Source: Neckera pumila (taxonomy: Eukaryota; Streptophyta; Bryopsida; Hypnales; Neckeraceae). From it: a stretch of DNA of 64,000 bases. The translations under genes and the position numbers were made by a program. The DNA is taken from the NCBI GenBank assembly GCA_963969595.1, contig OZ018416.1:11362065-11426064 (forward strand), read 5' to 3'. Numbering within the stretch: position 1 is the first letter of the stretch; the number at the start of each line of letters is the position of its first letter. Below are positions 46,561 to 59,825 of the stretch, in pieces. Under the pieces are notes generated by a model. That model made no database searches and was not told where the DNA came from. It saw only the letters and a list, made by a program, of their open reading frames with translations.

Positions 46561-47176
46561 TTCTATTGTTGATCAACGTTGGCTAATTCATATATGAAGT
46601 CAAAACGTTTTTGAATCAGGTTGTCTAGAAAGACTAAATAATGCCGGTGGTACCTGTTTTGTATGTATGTGTCTCTTGACATTAGTAGCTCAACTGGAGA
46701 CTTTTTCCACTGAAGACTATTCCATGGTATTTTTAAGTTATCTCTTGGGACAGTATGGGCTTTGGGAGCACCCTGTTTTTGCTTTGGACCTTCCGACCGT
46801 GAACAACAATCATTTGTTCTCCTTTCATTAATCTTATTAATGGCAAACCATGCATCCTTGGCACATGGTGATTTCATCAAATCGGAGTCTGATTGTGCTT
46901 CGTTTTAGTTGCACTGTCTTACGATAGACATGGTTGATATCTATTGAACATTCTTGACTGGAGAATTCAGACTTGGAATCTCTTGCAGAACAAATTGCAG
47001 AGCAAATTGTTTGAGTAACCAGGCAAGATCGTTCAAAGCTTAATGATCCACATGCAAGTCGACAGTCCCGGTGACATTGCCCAGTTTTCGTTCTGTCTTC
47101 CAAGCATGACGTAGATCAGACTTCCTTCAACAGGACTAATTTCATGAGCGGAGTGTCAAACCTCCCAAAAGGAGTG
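46561..47176. other. Convergent 3' intergenic region
   Basis: About 600 bp lie between the trailers of the RWP-RK gene (+) and the coiled-coil gene (-). Frames here are short and no further gene is supported. Confidence 0.5.
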
Positions 47177-50140
47177 CTAGAAAAAGCTGCCTTTCGCTTT
47201 TCTGAAGGCCTTCTCCGTCTTCTTCAACTTCTTGCCCAGAAGCTTGTTAGTCTTTTTAGTCCTTTCGATTGCTGCTGCCATCCTAATGTTCTTGTGCTCC
47301 AAATCCCTGCATCTCTTTTCAGCATTCCTTGCCTCCAACATCTCCTCACCAGCTTTGATGCGATTAATTCTCAAATTGTGCTCCGCTTTTGACATCTCCT
47401 TGTTTAATCTCTATTCGGCAGACCAGCACACAACCCAATTATGTCAAAGTGTCAGACTGAGCACTAATTGCAACATGTGTAGATACGCCTGAAACTAATT
47501 ACCATGTACTGAGAGCTTCAATTAATAGAAAGAAATGAGACGACATTGGTTGTGCAGAAGCCCATACCTCCTCTTCCTCCTCAAGTTTCTTGTTTTGCTC
47601 TTCCAATTGTTTGGCTTGCGCCATCATGGTTCCAATTTCATCCCGGTTCTCTAAGCTGGCAGCATGATTACAAAGCTGCTTTAAACGCTTCACAAGCAGA
47701 GTCAATCTCGCGATCTCGCTCGCGAAAACATCTCGTTCAAACTCTACTTCCTGAAATTCCACTCCGTCAGTTAATTGAGGGACCAAGTATGATGAAAATT
47801 TCAAACTTGAGAGGCAGAGGATACTACAAATAACCGTTAGGGACCGATCCCGTCTCCCGTACTGACCCATGCCACCAACGGCAACTCATCTCCACATTTA
47901 ACTGGACTTACTAGCAAGTCGTGTACAAATGACTTGGCTAAATGTCTATGACCGCTCGTCCTTGAATGGAAATGAGGTCGTCTACTATCCTCTAACAGGG
48001 GAATTCAACGTCCCACTTTCAAATTTGCATAGGAAACTCATACAGTGATAAAAATTTGAACTCAAAAGTTTTGCTCTTGTACCCCGCATGATCTCTATTT
48101 TATGCCAGCCTCATCTAGAGATCACTTTATCCTTCTCCAACTAAGAGGCACAGACTAGTAAAACATTAAACGACTGCACATGTACAGAGAGGGTCTGGTT
48201 CTAGAGCAAGTTTTGGGACATACTTTGGTATGCGACACTCGGGCATCAATTCGAAGCCGGTTGATCTCGTCGCTTTGAGATTCTGCCTTCGATTGCAGTG
48301 TCCCGATTTTGTTCTTCAAAGCTGCACATGCATCATTCTGTAGCATCAAATTAGTTCTTCAGATGTGAAATCCATACCTATCGTAAAAGGACTTGTTTAC
48401 ACTTCCACAGAAATCTGGATCAAAGACTAACAATTATTGTGAAGTCCGACGAAGCATTGGGGAAAGAGAAAACCAGCCTTGAATCTTGGCACGTAGTTTT
48501 ACTGTCCCTCGTGGATTTGGAGATTTGGACTGACAATTGGGCTTCTCCATGTCTTCAATATCTCTCAGCATCTTCCTGAAGTGGCAAGCAGGTGCACAAA
48601 TGGGCTCAGAATCGTATGACCTTCACAGAATCTGCTATATGAGAGAAACTGTAAGCTTGCTTAGAGAGCGAACTAAGAGCCAGGAAACAGGATTATGTAC
48701 AGTTTCGGCTTAGATCCGAAATTTAAGCTAATGGATCAGTTTACTGTTGATCTACTGTACATTCTTCTACACAACTGTACATTCTATTCTAACACTACAA
48801 ACTCCCAGATATGGCCAGCGAAGGGTAGCCAACAGGTTGTTCTCCAGATCCATTCATATGAAGAATGCTACCGAAATGCAGCTGATTACACCAAATAGAA
48901 GAAAGAAAACCTTCTTATCTGTGGAGGACCAATTCAATTGATTGAGTATATAATTAAGATGGAGGCGGACTTTATATCACCAGGGTCACTGAGTAAAGAG
49001 AATTGCGTTTGTTGGTCAAAAAGTAAGAAGATTAGAACAAATAATTAAGGTTCCCATACTACCTATTCAAAACTCAAAAGCACACGAGACCTGCTTTAGG
49101 GGTTACGGTCCTCGGGGAAAAACCTCGCAATAGCTTTGAGAATTATAGAAAGTGAGCTACTTGCAGCAAGAAGCTCTCCAAATCAGTCTATTAACGCATA
49201 AATATTCCCCTAACATGAAGAGGAGCCTCTTATTGCTAACGCTTCTTAGGACAATGATGAGTAACCGACCTGTTCACCAGATCTCAGAATGCTACCGGAA
49301 TACAGCTGATCCTACCGACACATACAGATCAAAGGAAAACAAGCATTCTTACACTAGATTTGGTGGGTTTAGCAACATTTCTAGCAACGCTTTGGAGGGT
49401 GCTTTAGCCACGTACGTTTTTCCAGCAAAAATGAAAACTTTGGAACGTACTTTGACAGTAAACACGCAACATTTTTTCGCAAATGTGTTCAAAATCGTTG
49501 CTCAAGTCGCAGCTTTGGATGTCAATTGTGGAATCACGCTATTGTGTTCAATGTTCAAACGTTGGGGTGAACTCTAGTAGAGACTACTCCAGCAGTACCG
49601 TTCAGAAAGTGATAAAAATTTCTTTTAGAAAGCAACACACCTGTTCTCCATCTCAATGATGGAAGCTTGGATCTTATGATGCCGAATGTGATCCTGCTGG
49701 TCGGCCACAGCTCGTTTTAGGGCAATGATTTCTTCCAGAAGTGACTCCTTATCCCGGTAGGCCAACACGAGCTTCTTGGACACACTAGGAACGATGCGAA
49801 CGCGGGGCGAGGTCGGGGAGGGTGGTGACCCAGGGTCGTCACACGGTGCCAAATCCAAAGTGAAAATGGGGCCTCGCCCAACAGGCCCTCCTTTCTGACC
49901 AGAGGCCACCCAAGTGCCGCCGCACTCTCCTGCCAGTTGAGGGCAGGGATGCGCCAGGTCCGAGTCCCACGTTCCCAAGCGTAAGGACAAGTCGAAGGTC
50001 AGGGCCGACTGCACTGGACGCGTCCCGCAGCTCGCTACGCGACAGGGGCCTGCGTTGGTGCACTTGGGGTCCCATTCGCCCACTTTGCTACGTAAATCCC
50101 ACATCAGGGGCTTCGCGTCCGGCTCAGTACCGGTACTCAT
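47177..50140 (-). CDS. Coiled-coil protein of unknown function, five exons
   Basis: Exons on the minus strand are 50140-49641, 48575-48503, 48337-48224, 47750-47568 and 47410-47177. GT-AG junctions keep one frame (phase 2 after exon 1, phase 0 afterwards), giving 367 residues. Residues 1-115 are Gly/Pro/Cys-rich with a repeated hydrophobic-Asp-Leu motif (MWDLRSKVGEWD, TFDLSLRLGTWD, FTLDLAPCDD). From about residue 120 to the end it is almost continuous heptad-like coiled coil (ESLLEEIIALKRAVADQQDH, then RLKQLCNHAASLENRDE, then the basic tail NKLLGKKLKKTEKAFRKAKG). I do not recognise the family. The layout of a variable head and long coiled coil recalls cytoskeletal or ciliary proteins, but this is only a resemblance. 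The ATG at 50140 opens the frame. Exon 2 is just 73 bp and easily missed. Confidence 0.7.
47838..48130 (+). repeat. Dispersed repeat shared with RINGv intron 1 (copy 1)
   Basis: It lies within intron 3 of the coiled-coil gene. GATCCCGTCTCCCGTACTGA, TTGGCTAAATGTCTATG and TTGAATGGAAA recur in the same order at 53248-53370. It is non-coding. Confidence 0.65.
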
Positions 50141-51625
50141 TGTGAACAATACACTTCACTTTCCTCTTCAAGGCGTCACGTTCTTCTCAATGCCTCCTAG
50201 TCAGTGCCTCTTTCAATTGGCCTTTCAATTTCAGAACAGACCTTCAAAACTTCTTACTGAACATCCTAGAGTAGTATTGACCTTCGCTCCCTATCCACAA
50301 AACGGATCCGGAGCACTCGCATATAGAAGAACTGGCTCACTTTTGAAGAAATTTAGTCCATTGCGAGGCATGCAATGAGCCCACAAGCAAACATGTTAAC
50401 CAAACTTGAGACTAGATGAAAGGAAGTAAAGGATTATAACATGAGCTATGATACACCCGCCTTCGCGATCATAATAGAAACTCAAGAGAGTTTGGAAAAT
50501 GAATCTCGATTCCTTTTCTTGACTCGCTGTTCATTAAGATGATCGGGCGACTCCTCAACAATGTCTTCAGTAATCAACCCAAACAAGCCAGCATTGGATA
50601 TTCACACATTCCTCTATTTTTATTACTTGCATGGGTAGACGAAGAGGCAGGTGACTCTTCAGACGAGTAAGGAAATCCAAAGAGATAGTAGCTCTTCAGA
50701 CAACGAGGTGCAATCGATTCATGAGGGATCGTGACCACCAACAATGGCAAGTATACGCCTATCTGGTTGATCATCAATTTGGCATAGGTTACATTGCCTA
50801 ATACCCATGACAGTTACTAGTTCCAGGCATAACAGAAGTGCACAACGCTCAGCCCTTAAAGTCTCTAACCCATCTATCTGAAAATTCTGGGTTTATGTAT
50901 GAAGCTTCGCTCCTGTTCCTTCTGAAGTCGTTATCTATTTTGTAGCCGCATTCTTGGAAACAGGATCCACTGAGATTTAGTCCCAACCTGTCATGCCGTA
51001 TTGAACATTAAAGTACAAAAGCTCTTCAAATAAGTGAGAACAAGTTTAGAAACCTCGTCTTCATTGTCACATCTTCGATGAAATTTGCAATGAAGTACCA
51101 ACAAAGCTGATTACAACAACGTGCCATTGGCAGCTTTTACTGCCAAAAGAGAAAAATGCAAATCTGTGAGCGAACTCCGAGTACATCAGTTATGTATTTC
51201 AGAATAAATGTAAGCTATAAGCTTTATTTTACTATCAAATAGGTGGAATACAACAAATTTGCGCGCTTCTCCGTCATCTACCAATGAGCTTCAAATTTGC
51301 TCAAGCATCAGCTACTTTGGGAAGCAGTTTGTTTGTCTGATCAGACACTTCTTGTAAAATGTTCACTTGCAACTAGTCCTGGAAGAACTTGTATTGCAGG
51401 AGCAGAAGCTAAACCTAATAGTGCCCATTTTAAGGGAATGTAATCACTGCAAGGCACTTGAGCTTGGCAATGATCCTGAAAAAAATTGAGTTGACCGAAT
51501 GACATAGAATCTGTACAGAGGTTATAGACAAAATTACTGGTTTCAGGAGTGTCAAGTTGATGAAGCCGGTCCATATGTCTTTCCTTTCCAACGACTTGAC
51601 GATGGTGCACTGCCAAGTGTTGTGC
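50141..51625. other. Intergenic region between two minus-strand genes
   Basis: It holds the promoter side of the coiled-coil gene (50141 onward) and the trailer of the RINGv gene (below 51625). Frames at 50574-50777 and 51341-51616 show no family pattern. Nothing else is recognised. Confidence 0.5.
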
Positions 51626-53817
51626 TCATGATGCAGGCAAATCGTCCTTGTCAAAATAGAGACCGAGCGTGTGCAGTTCCCTAATATGTGCCATGTCCAA
51701 GGAGGGAGCTTCCTCATCGTCATTCAGGTTCTCAACGACGTACTCCTACAGAAGCACAGTGACGAGTGATTAGAAGCTACAATTACGGTCTAAGTACAAC
51801 AGCAAAGCATGATTTGCAACCCTCTGTCTAGATTTGCATCGATCATATCAACACAATAAGAACCATTCGATAATATCTTCAATGTATAATATACCTAGGC
51901 GACACTCAACTGTCAAAATAAAAACCACATATGCATACCTTGGTGAGTTCCTGTTTGGCAAGAACGTGATAATGCCGATTACTTATCCTCTGCCCGCATA
52001 TTATTGAGATGAAGAAGCCGTACAGCATCCCCACCAGCACACTGATAACAACTGCAAAGAAAGATATATGTTCCCATTAACGGATTTAGTATGTCGTTTC
52101 CTACACGAGAGATATAATCTTGTCAATACTTCCTCTTTCAATAAACTCTTTGAAAGATCTCCCATTCAAACAACTCGAGCTAACAACGTACAGCAAATAG
52201 CAAGAAGTTACAAGGAGTTCAAAGCTGTAAAAATAGAATGCTGAAATTTCACTCGCATTACTTGCTAGAGTGTAAAAACTGTATGGGTATCGTTTGTAGC
52301 CGAACATTTCTCGGAGATTTTCCCCATAAACTGCGTACACGAGCATGGCCATCAAAGCAACCACCTGTTCCATAGCAGCAGAGAATAATCCACTTCAATA
52401 TGGAAGAAACTAGCTTTAAAATGAGATCAGTTCTACATCTTGAATGAAGGGAAATTAGAGTACTGAAAACACTCCAGATCAGTCAGACTTAGAATGGAAA
52501 TACTTGCAAATAAACACTTCCAGCATCACTAAGTAAAAACTTGTAATAAAAGAGACGACACAAACCAAGCAACAATTTCATCATGTACATCAGCCCCCCA
52601 AAGTAGTCCATGCACATATTGAAGTTTTTAGAGTTCTTCTGACCAGCTGAACGACAATGAAAAGTAGTGCATGGTCTCTGACAACAAGAAGTTTGAATTT
52701 GAGTCGAAGCCACCAGCGATCTGCAGGCATGTTGGCCCGAAGATGGAAGAGAGTCCTACATTCTGAACAGTGGGCAAATGCAAAACCCTCCTGCATCCCC
52801 GCACGAACCACAAGGGCCAGTGAATTCTATGCTCGGATCAAATTTTGGCATCCTAGCTGCTTCCAATGCCTCCATAGTCTAGTAAACTGTGCAGGGAACC
52901 AATAAGGAAGAGGACACAAACAGGTTGGATAATATAAATCACCTTCACAGCTCTCCAGTTGTCAAGGCAACATCTATGGACGTACTTTTGTGTCCCTTTG
53001 CAGCGACAGGGAGCGATCAGCTCTTCATCCCCTGAGCAAAAAGACCAAACATTGCCGACCCTATTAAGCAATAAGGTCATAACTCTCTTAAAATAGTACA
53101 CATGTTAACTACCTCTTTCAGGAGCCTATCTTGAAACATTTAATATCCAAGAGTTCGAGCCACTGCCATTGAACTAGTTAGCTACAATATGCTATATCTG
53201 AAATCTCCATGCTGGAATAAGGTAGAGGGCACGAAAGCTGTTATTGACTTGATCCCGTCTCCCATACTGACCACTGTTACGAACAACAACTCATATATTC
53301 AAACAGTACATTGACCTTCGATTATCAAGTTGGCTAAATGTCTATGGCCACTGATCTTTGAATGGAAACGGGTTATTCACTGTCACTGCTCTACAACTTC
53401 CCACTCTGGAATTGCATAAGAAATCAGTACATAGTGGTCATAATTCGATCTGAACAGGATTAGCGCTTGTATCCAAAGTGATCTCTCCACAGAGCTATAG
53501 TGATCATCCCCAAAAATTGATAAAATGCTTGGAGTGATGCAATTAGTATCCTCCGCCTTACCTGCATAGTCAAGGCATATGCGGCACTGTGGTGGCTCCC
53601 CCATGAGCTCGTCAATTTCTCCATCTCTAGAAGTTCCAGCCCTGGGTATGCGAACTAGAGGCACATCCTCTAGTGGAGTTCTGTGAGGGGACGACCTACT
53701 TTCGATTTGTATCGTATGATCCTTGTCCTTCAGATGCTCGACTGGTAAAAAAGGTTCAGTCTCTCTAGAGTCATCTGCTGTATCCGAGCGTTCATCGTCT
53801 TGTTCACGCGAAGACAT
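51626..53817 (-). CDS. RINGv (MARCH-type) membrane E3 ubiquitin ligase, six exons
   Basis: Minus-strand exons are 53817-53562, 53031-52943, 52790-52644, 52364-52262, 52051-51939 and 51745-51626. All have GT-AG borders and consistent phases, giving 275 residues. Residues 1-77 are acidic and disordered. Residues 78-126 are a complete C4HC3 RINGv finger: C78-x2-C81, C94-x-C96, H104-x2-C107, C123-x2-C126, with W111 between. Two membrane segments follow, about 156-178 (ALLFIVVQLVVALMAMLVYA) and 199-218 (IVISVLVGMLYGFFISIICG), then a cytosolic tail ending DKDDLPAS. RINGv membrane proteins pass ubiquitin from an E2 to membrane substrates in endosomal, ER or plasma membranes. An upstream in-frame ATG at 53985 exists, but the ATG at 53817 gives the family-like acidic start. 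Intron 1 contains a repeat also present in the neighbouring gene. Confidence 0.88.
53245..53520 (+). repeat. Dispersed repeat shared with coiled-coil intron 3 (copy 2)
   Basis: Within RINGv intron 1, GATCCCGTCTCCCATACTGA, TTGGCTAAATGTCTATGG and TTGAATGGAAACG match 47838-48130 in order and strand, continuing to an AGTGATCTCTCC or GCATGATCTCTA-like phrase. Confidence 0.65.
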
Positions 53818-55893
53818 TCTATCCCCGGGTGTACTACAAATGTAAAGATCCCATAATAGGATTCCAAACGTTGCTTGGGAAGTTCTTTTCGCAAAACGTC
53901 GATTACTCTTCAAGATTTCTACAAGAGCACACCAAGAAACGTTAGAAATCAACCAAGCTTGATTCACACCCAACAAACGATGCATTAAAGACTCCCATCG
54001 ATTACGAAAACGGAATTTAGAGACGAAATCCTTTAAGAGACTAGTGGAAACCTAATGGGCTAAAATACGATTCAGTTTCTAGACATATTGTCGAATTCAG
54101 TTACGAACATCTAGAAAAAGTATGTCCCAATTCACTTGGCGAAAATGGATCAAGTAGGCTTTTAAGGAGGAAACCCTAATCGTTCTAAACAAGACATCAA
54201 CGTCACCATGACCTAAATAGCATGACTGTGAAGGACTGCCCAAGAACAATCTCTTCCTATTGCTTATAACGTCTTCTCACATGCGAGTCCAATTCGAAAG
54301 TGTCTATGATACCGACTGCCGGCAACCTAGTGGTCCCAAATGAGAGAAAACACCCAAGTCCAGACTCAATGCAAACTAGTAAACCTGACTGGTCTCATTC
54401 GAAAAGGTCTACACATTTCATTTGTGCCATTCCCCGTTGCTGAAAAAACTAAAACCCAAAACCAACTAAATCCTCTGTCTAATTTAATTTCCGTAAGAAA
54501 TTTCTGGAAAGAATCTGGAAAGAATCATCGCAGGCCAGGGCATTAATCCATTGAGGTTCATCAACAGGTCGCCCTACTGAATCCGGATTTTCACAAAGAT
54601 ATCCTACATCCGGATTTAATCAGTTCAAAACAGAATCCTGTCTATGCACAATCTGGGACTGACCAAATTCGGAACCCCAAACAGGAGCGAAATTATGACC
54701 CAACAGCCATTTCCGAGATTGGAATTGCACAATTTGAATTTTGACCCTTGGCAAGTCCGCCCGACAATATCCTACTTCGCAGTTTGGCCAGAAGCAAATG
54801 CTCGCTCGCAAATCAACCAGATACTAAGCCACAGCTAGAAAGAGTCGAATTCCAAGCGCTACAGAACTAAACCCCTGTTGCATCCACAGCAATTCCAAAA
54901 GCCCAATTCGATAATACCCAATGTTGGCATCAAATGGATGATCCGACTACCGTAACGAACAACAAAAATGCTTTACCAATCTGATCGGCAATCAGTGAGG
55001 GAAGGAGGATGCTGATCCAATGCAGATTCTCGGAAAAGGGAACAGAAGCTCAAACCAGTGCTCCTTGCTTTGCCAACCACCACCACCACCACCGAAAAGA
55101 AAGGGTCTTTCCTTACAAAAGCTAGCAATACTGTCGTGAAAGGTGATTCCCACAGACAGAAACTAAATTTTTCGAAAACAACAAAACTGTCCATTCCAAT
55201 CCAACCCCAACTCAGTCACCGATGAGGAAGACGAGTCAAAGTGTGCAAGAAACCTTTTCCCCCTCCCCAATGCAAAATCCTTTCGAAATCTTCAGGACAC
55301 ATGAACTTCCATTTTCGGTCGCAGAAGAGCAGGCTGGCTCGGAGTGCCCCACTCATCACTCCGACAGGAAAAACCCAGTTTTGACTCTAATGACGTGAAG
55401 CAAACGCGTTACTGACCAACAATGATTCTAAAGATTCTCAAAGTCTAGTTGGAGGCAGTGATCAGAACTAGTTTATGGAATTTAGTGCGCTGTGCTACCT
55501 TCAAGACAGACAGGCATCAATCTTGGCTACCTTGAGAGTGAGCAGTATCAAAGAAAAAAATAGAAAAGAAAAGATTTTACAAGTTGTGAAGGATTATTGG
55601 GAGTACTATACCACAAAATTGGTTAAATAGTTGCTAATTTCAATGTGGAGGAAGCTGCAAATTGGCTATCAAATTCTACTATTTGTCGCAGTTTAATTAA
55701 AATGTCTCCATTACCGACCTTTTTTTACAATGTACTAACAGCGCAAGGAATTTTTTGATAGAAACTTAGCTAATTTTAGCCAATTCAGGGATCATTGGTT
55801 GGAAGGTTGGATTTTGAGAATCTTCTTAATTTTGAGAAACACTTTTGGCCTTGTGCTTGCTACTCCTCAAATGGGGGCCAAAATTAGGTTACT
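53818..55893. other. Promoter side of the RINGv gene and intergenic DNA
   Basis: 53818-55450 is moderately GC-balanced, probably leader and promoter sequence of the minus-strand RINGv gene; it includes a short CCA/CAC microsatellite at about 55078-55094. Frames such as 54340-54546 and 54973-55194 show no family pattern. From 55450 the DNA is AT-rich. Confidence 0.45.
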
Positions 55894-56720
55894 TTAACCC
55901 CTAAGGGACCTAAGGGACCTAAGGCACCAAAAAGCCCAATTTTGGGCTTCTTGGGAATCTAGGCAGGCTCAATTGACTTCATAATTTGAAATTTTTGCAT
56001 AAATTTGCTTAGGATTGATGCTACCTACTATAATCTACGTGTAAAGCTTTGTTTCATGTCATTTCAATAAATATTGCAAAAGTTAGAAGGCTTTTTTCAA
56101 TTCAATGTCAAAAATAGGCAAAAAAAAATATTTTGAAAAATAAAAATAAACTTTTTTGGAATTTTATAGATTGATACCTACCCCCAAAAAAATTAAACCA
56201 TTCAATTCCAAATAATGAGGTAAAAGTTATGAGGAGTTTTATTTTGCGGGCAATAAAGGTAGAAAAAACATATAAAATCATCTTTTGCTCTCAATTTTGA
56301 AAATTTCCAAATAAAAACAAAAATAAAGGATTCTCATTTTTTACTAGAATATGTTCACCATTGGGATTAACAATTTTCAGTTATTACAAAAATTAGATAT
56401 ATCTTTCATTTGGTAACACATTCTACTTTATAGTGTTTTTTAAAATGAACATGAAATTCTTTTTGGTTAAAAACTTTTGCACAAGTTTTCAAACCATTTT
56501 CCAATATATTGACCAAAATGTACAAATATGTGTGTTTTTTCCTACATATGTGTTTTTTCCTACAAATGTTAAAAGACAAAACTTCACCTTTTTGAAGGGC
56601 TAGAAAAGCATACATATTGAAGTTTAGGCACATGATTGAACTTGCAATCTATGGGGACATTCATTCAAAAATTTGAACAATGTATTTGAACAAATTAGCC
56701 AAAGGATTCTACATTTGAGT
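55894..56720 (-). mobile_element. TTAA-family element, left edge intact, right edge lost
   Basis: It begins TTAACCCCTAAGGGACC with an 8-bp doubling (TAAGGGACC twice). It contains the AAAAGTTATGAGGAGTTTTA phrase that is the inverse of 12505-12525 and 19690-19705, linking it to that subfamily. No closing end is found. Confidence 0.5.
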
Positions 56721-57982
56721 TTGTTAAGAACTAAATATTGATGCAGATTTTGACCTTGCTTTGGAAAAAACTACTTATAAGCATTTTGGGGCTTGTGGAA
56801 GTTAATGATTGTCCTTTCATATATGACAATGCTTGAACTAGTCATCCCTTCCATTTTGTAAGTTTTGACAATGTTGTGCTAAGAGTGTTCTGCAAGGCAT
56901 CTCAAATCTAGACCTTTCTAAAATTCAACATGTTTTTATCCTAGTTTAGGATATTTCAAATCTTGAAGAACTTTAGATTTTAGATACCTTTGTCAATCCG
57001 TGGCGATATTATTTAGGTTATTATATTTCTTCATTTAACCCATAAATGATTCAAAGCCCATTTTTTACAGATGGTACAAAGTGCCCCTTGGTCACAAAGA
57101 GGTGCACTTTTCATCCATCCAAGATTTCCTTATAAAATTCAATTTATATAAAATTTACCAACCAAAATATGTTTGCAATTGTGTTTAGATTGAAGATAGT
57201 TTCTTTATTGATGTGTATAAGGCTCATTTGTGTATAAGGCAACAATGAAGCCATGAAATTTTGAAGCCACTACAACTATACAAAATAGTGAAATTAAGTT
57301 GCCTTGATAATTAAATTGCCTTACCTCAAGAAAGTTACTTTATAAGCCATCAAAGTCAACAAATATTTCTACAGGTATTTTCATTTTGAATGAATGAACT
57401 CTTGCCTTTTAGTATGTCTTTTCATCCATATTGCAAGAGGTCTCTAGTGTTTGAACTTTGCCACCTCATCAAAGATGCAATATGTCCCAACCTTGCAAAA
57501 TGTACCTTTTTTAGATTAGATCTTCTTCTTTTACAATATTACAAGTTAATCAAATTAATTTCTTTAATAAACTCATAAATTTGATTTATTACAAAGTTTA
57601 AAACTATAAATTTGAAATAACTAAAGCACTGAAAGTCATAAAGTTATAAATTTTCAAATTTAAAACTACATATTTTTGAGCTTTGAATTTACAAATATAC
57701 AACCATAAATTAACAAATTGCAATTTAACAAATTAAAAGTTTCAAAATTTATAATCTACACATTCACAACTTTCAAGAATTGAAGATTTTGAAATTATAA
57801 GATATCAAAATTTTAAAATCTTCAATCTTTTGTCACTTGTAGGGTGGAGAAAAGCAAAGCCCTAGTTACATACAGCAATAGCCAACAAAGCCTTTTTTCT
57901 GCCAAAAACAATATAGAATTAAACTAAATTTGAACTGAGAAAATAGTTTTATCATAACTTCCTAATATATTGTGTTTTTCCT
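56721..57982. other. AT-rich intergenic DNA
   Basis: 57034-57050 (TTTAACCCATAAATGATT) may be another decayed TTAA-family end. 57590-57830 is very AT-rich and includes a 15-bp stem hairpin at 57782-57796 with 57809-57823 (one mismatch). No gene is supported. Confidence 0.45.
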
Positions 57983-58767
57983 TTAACCTCTAAAGGCCTA
58001 AGGCCTTTTTTCTGCCAAAAACACCCAAAATTGCCATTTTTTTAGCAAAGAGTGAAAAAAAATTAAAAATATTTTTTTTGCACATCTTACAGTAGCATCT
58101 TACACCTAACTAGTATAAGAATGTGTGGAAAAAATTTCAGAATTTTTGACCGCACAGATTGCAAGATATCTACGTTTAAAGTGAAAAAAACAAGTTTTTC
58201 AGTACATTGTGGGACTAAATTTTTTGACTTTGAACATTTTTAACCTAAATTTTTTGCACTACGGAGTTTTGAGCTTTTAATGTTTATAGTGGAGAATTGA
58301 GTTGACAATCTACCAAAAAAAAATTCAAAAAAAACTTAATTTTCATTATTAAAAAAATTGTTAAGTAGAAGTAGGTACAAGATAGAAGGAAAATCTAAAA
58401 TATTCATATATTTTAGATAAAATTAAAATGCACTAATTCTAATGTTGAGATTGTTCTAGAAAATAAACTAAACCATGCCAAAAAAAAAAAAATTGAAAAA
58501 TTTGAAAAATTGCATTCAGAAATGAGTCCTACAAGTTATTTTTGTCAAAAAGATGCTCTAACTGCCCAAAAATCAAGAATGTGCATAACTTTCTCGTAAC
58601 AAATCCAAATGAAATGAATCAAATCTTTCCAAATAGACAAAAATATAATCTATGAGAAAAAAATACTAAAAAAAAAAAAAAAAAAATGCAAATTTTTTTT
58701 GCTACCCAAGTTGCCTCCTGCTTGTCCCTCTAAGGGACAACGGGCTTTTAGGGGTTTTAGGGGTTAA
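57983..58767 (-). mobile_element. Full-length TTAA-flanked MITE, inverse orientation
   Basis: 785 bp, starting TTAACCTCTAAAGGCCTAAG and ending TTTAGGGGTTAA, with TTAA at both edges and unlike flanks (TTTTCC left, CCTCCT right). Internally it is the inverse of 4020-4941: AAAATTGCCATTTTT, GTGTGGAAAAAATTTC, TTGCAAGATATC, then a poly-A block at 58670-58687. The right end carries a doubled TTTTAGGGG. Confidence 0.75.
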
Positions 58768-58854
58768 CCTCCTATAAGTAAGTATATGTAATGATCCATC
58801 AAGTATATTCTACCATTCTAATTTTAAATTGAACAACCTCTAGGATCTTGTCAC

Positions 58855-59175
58855 CTCTAGGGTCTTGTCATGTTAGTGTCTTAGCTAGCATACTACTGTA
58901 GGCTTTAATTTATCTCAGTTCTATTGTCTTGTCATTCCTATGATTATGTTAGCTACGTGACTAACATATTAGGCTAGCATTTAATTTATCTCAATTTTAT
59001 AGGCTTGTCATGTGGGTGATTTGGATGACATACTAGACTGTAATTTATCTCACTCATGGAATCCTAACTTGTCAATGATTGGCTGACATATTGGGCTTTA
59101 ATTTATCTCATCTAGACAGTCTTGTCATGGTAGTGACTTGGTGCATAATAGACTTTAAATTATCTTTGTCTTTCT
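58855..59175 (+). repeat. ~65-bp degenerate tandem repeat, about five units
   Basis: CTTGTCAT followed by a GTGACTTGG-like word, a CATA-TAG word and TTTAATTTATCTCA recurs near 58865, 58928, 59006, 59070 and 59122. It is non-coding. Confidence 0.6.
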
Positions 59176-59825
59176 AGTGACTTCATTGAGACTTATTGAA
59201 GGGTCATTTTGCATTTCATGGAATGCAAAATGCAGCCCCAAAATAGGTTGATAATATTATGTTGCAATGAATGGATCCAAACTTATAGACTACCTATAAA
59301 GTTTCTCATGCTTGTAGTTCTTGTAGAGCAAAGTGAAATTATGCTTTTATGCCTAGAGAGGCCAAATCTTGTAAAAGTAGGCCTAGTGTAATGATACAAC
59401 AAGGCTTTCTTTGCATTGAAGTATTGAACTAATGCTCATGTTCATTGCTTCACTTCCATTCCATCAATTCTTCTTCTTCTTTAACAAATTTTTTGTATAT
59501 TTTACTTTTAAACTAAGTCATAATTGAATGTAGTTACCAAAAAGATCTTAACATTCCAAAGTCTATATCCTAGGTGTTTGATATTTCATACAATTAAGTT
59601 CTCATTCATCCTCAATAATGCTTAAAGCTTTGAAAAGCAATCTTCCAAGTAAATTTGACAGACTCTTTGAAATTTTGGTTGCAGTTCTCTTCTAGTTTTT
59701 GGTTGTCAAAATTCCACTTTAAAAAAACTTTAATTGTCAAAAATTTTACCTTAAGAAAAATGTGTATCCACTATACCCACTTCAATATATAAGAATTTTT
59801 TTATAATACTAGTAATTCTGAAAAG

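Noticed and set aside
53818..53985. Longer start for the RINGv protein at 53985
   Set aside because: The extra residues are hydrophobic and unlike plant RINGv N-termini, and the downstream ATG at 53817 begins an acidic family-like segment.
55078..55094. CCA/CAC run as part of a valine-rich protein (minus strand)
   Set aside because: A short microsatellite in probable promoter DNA; the surrounding frame has no recognisable domain.
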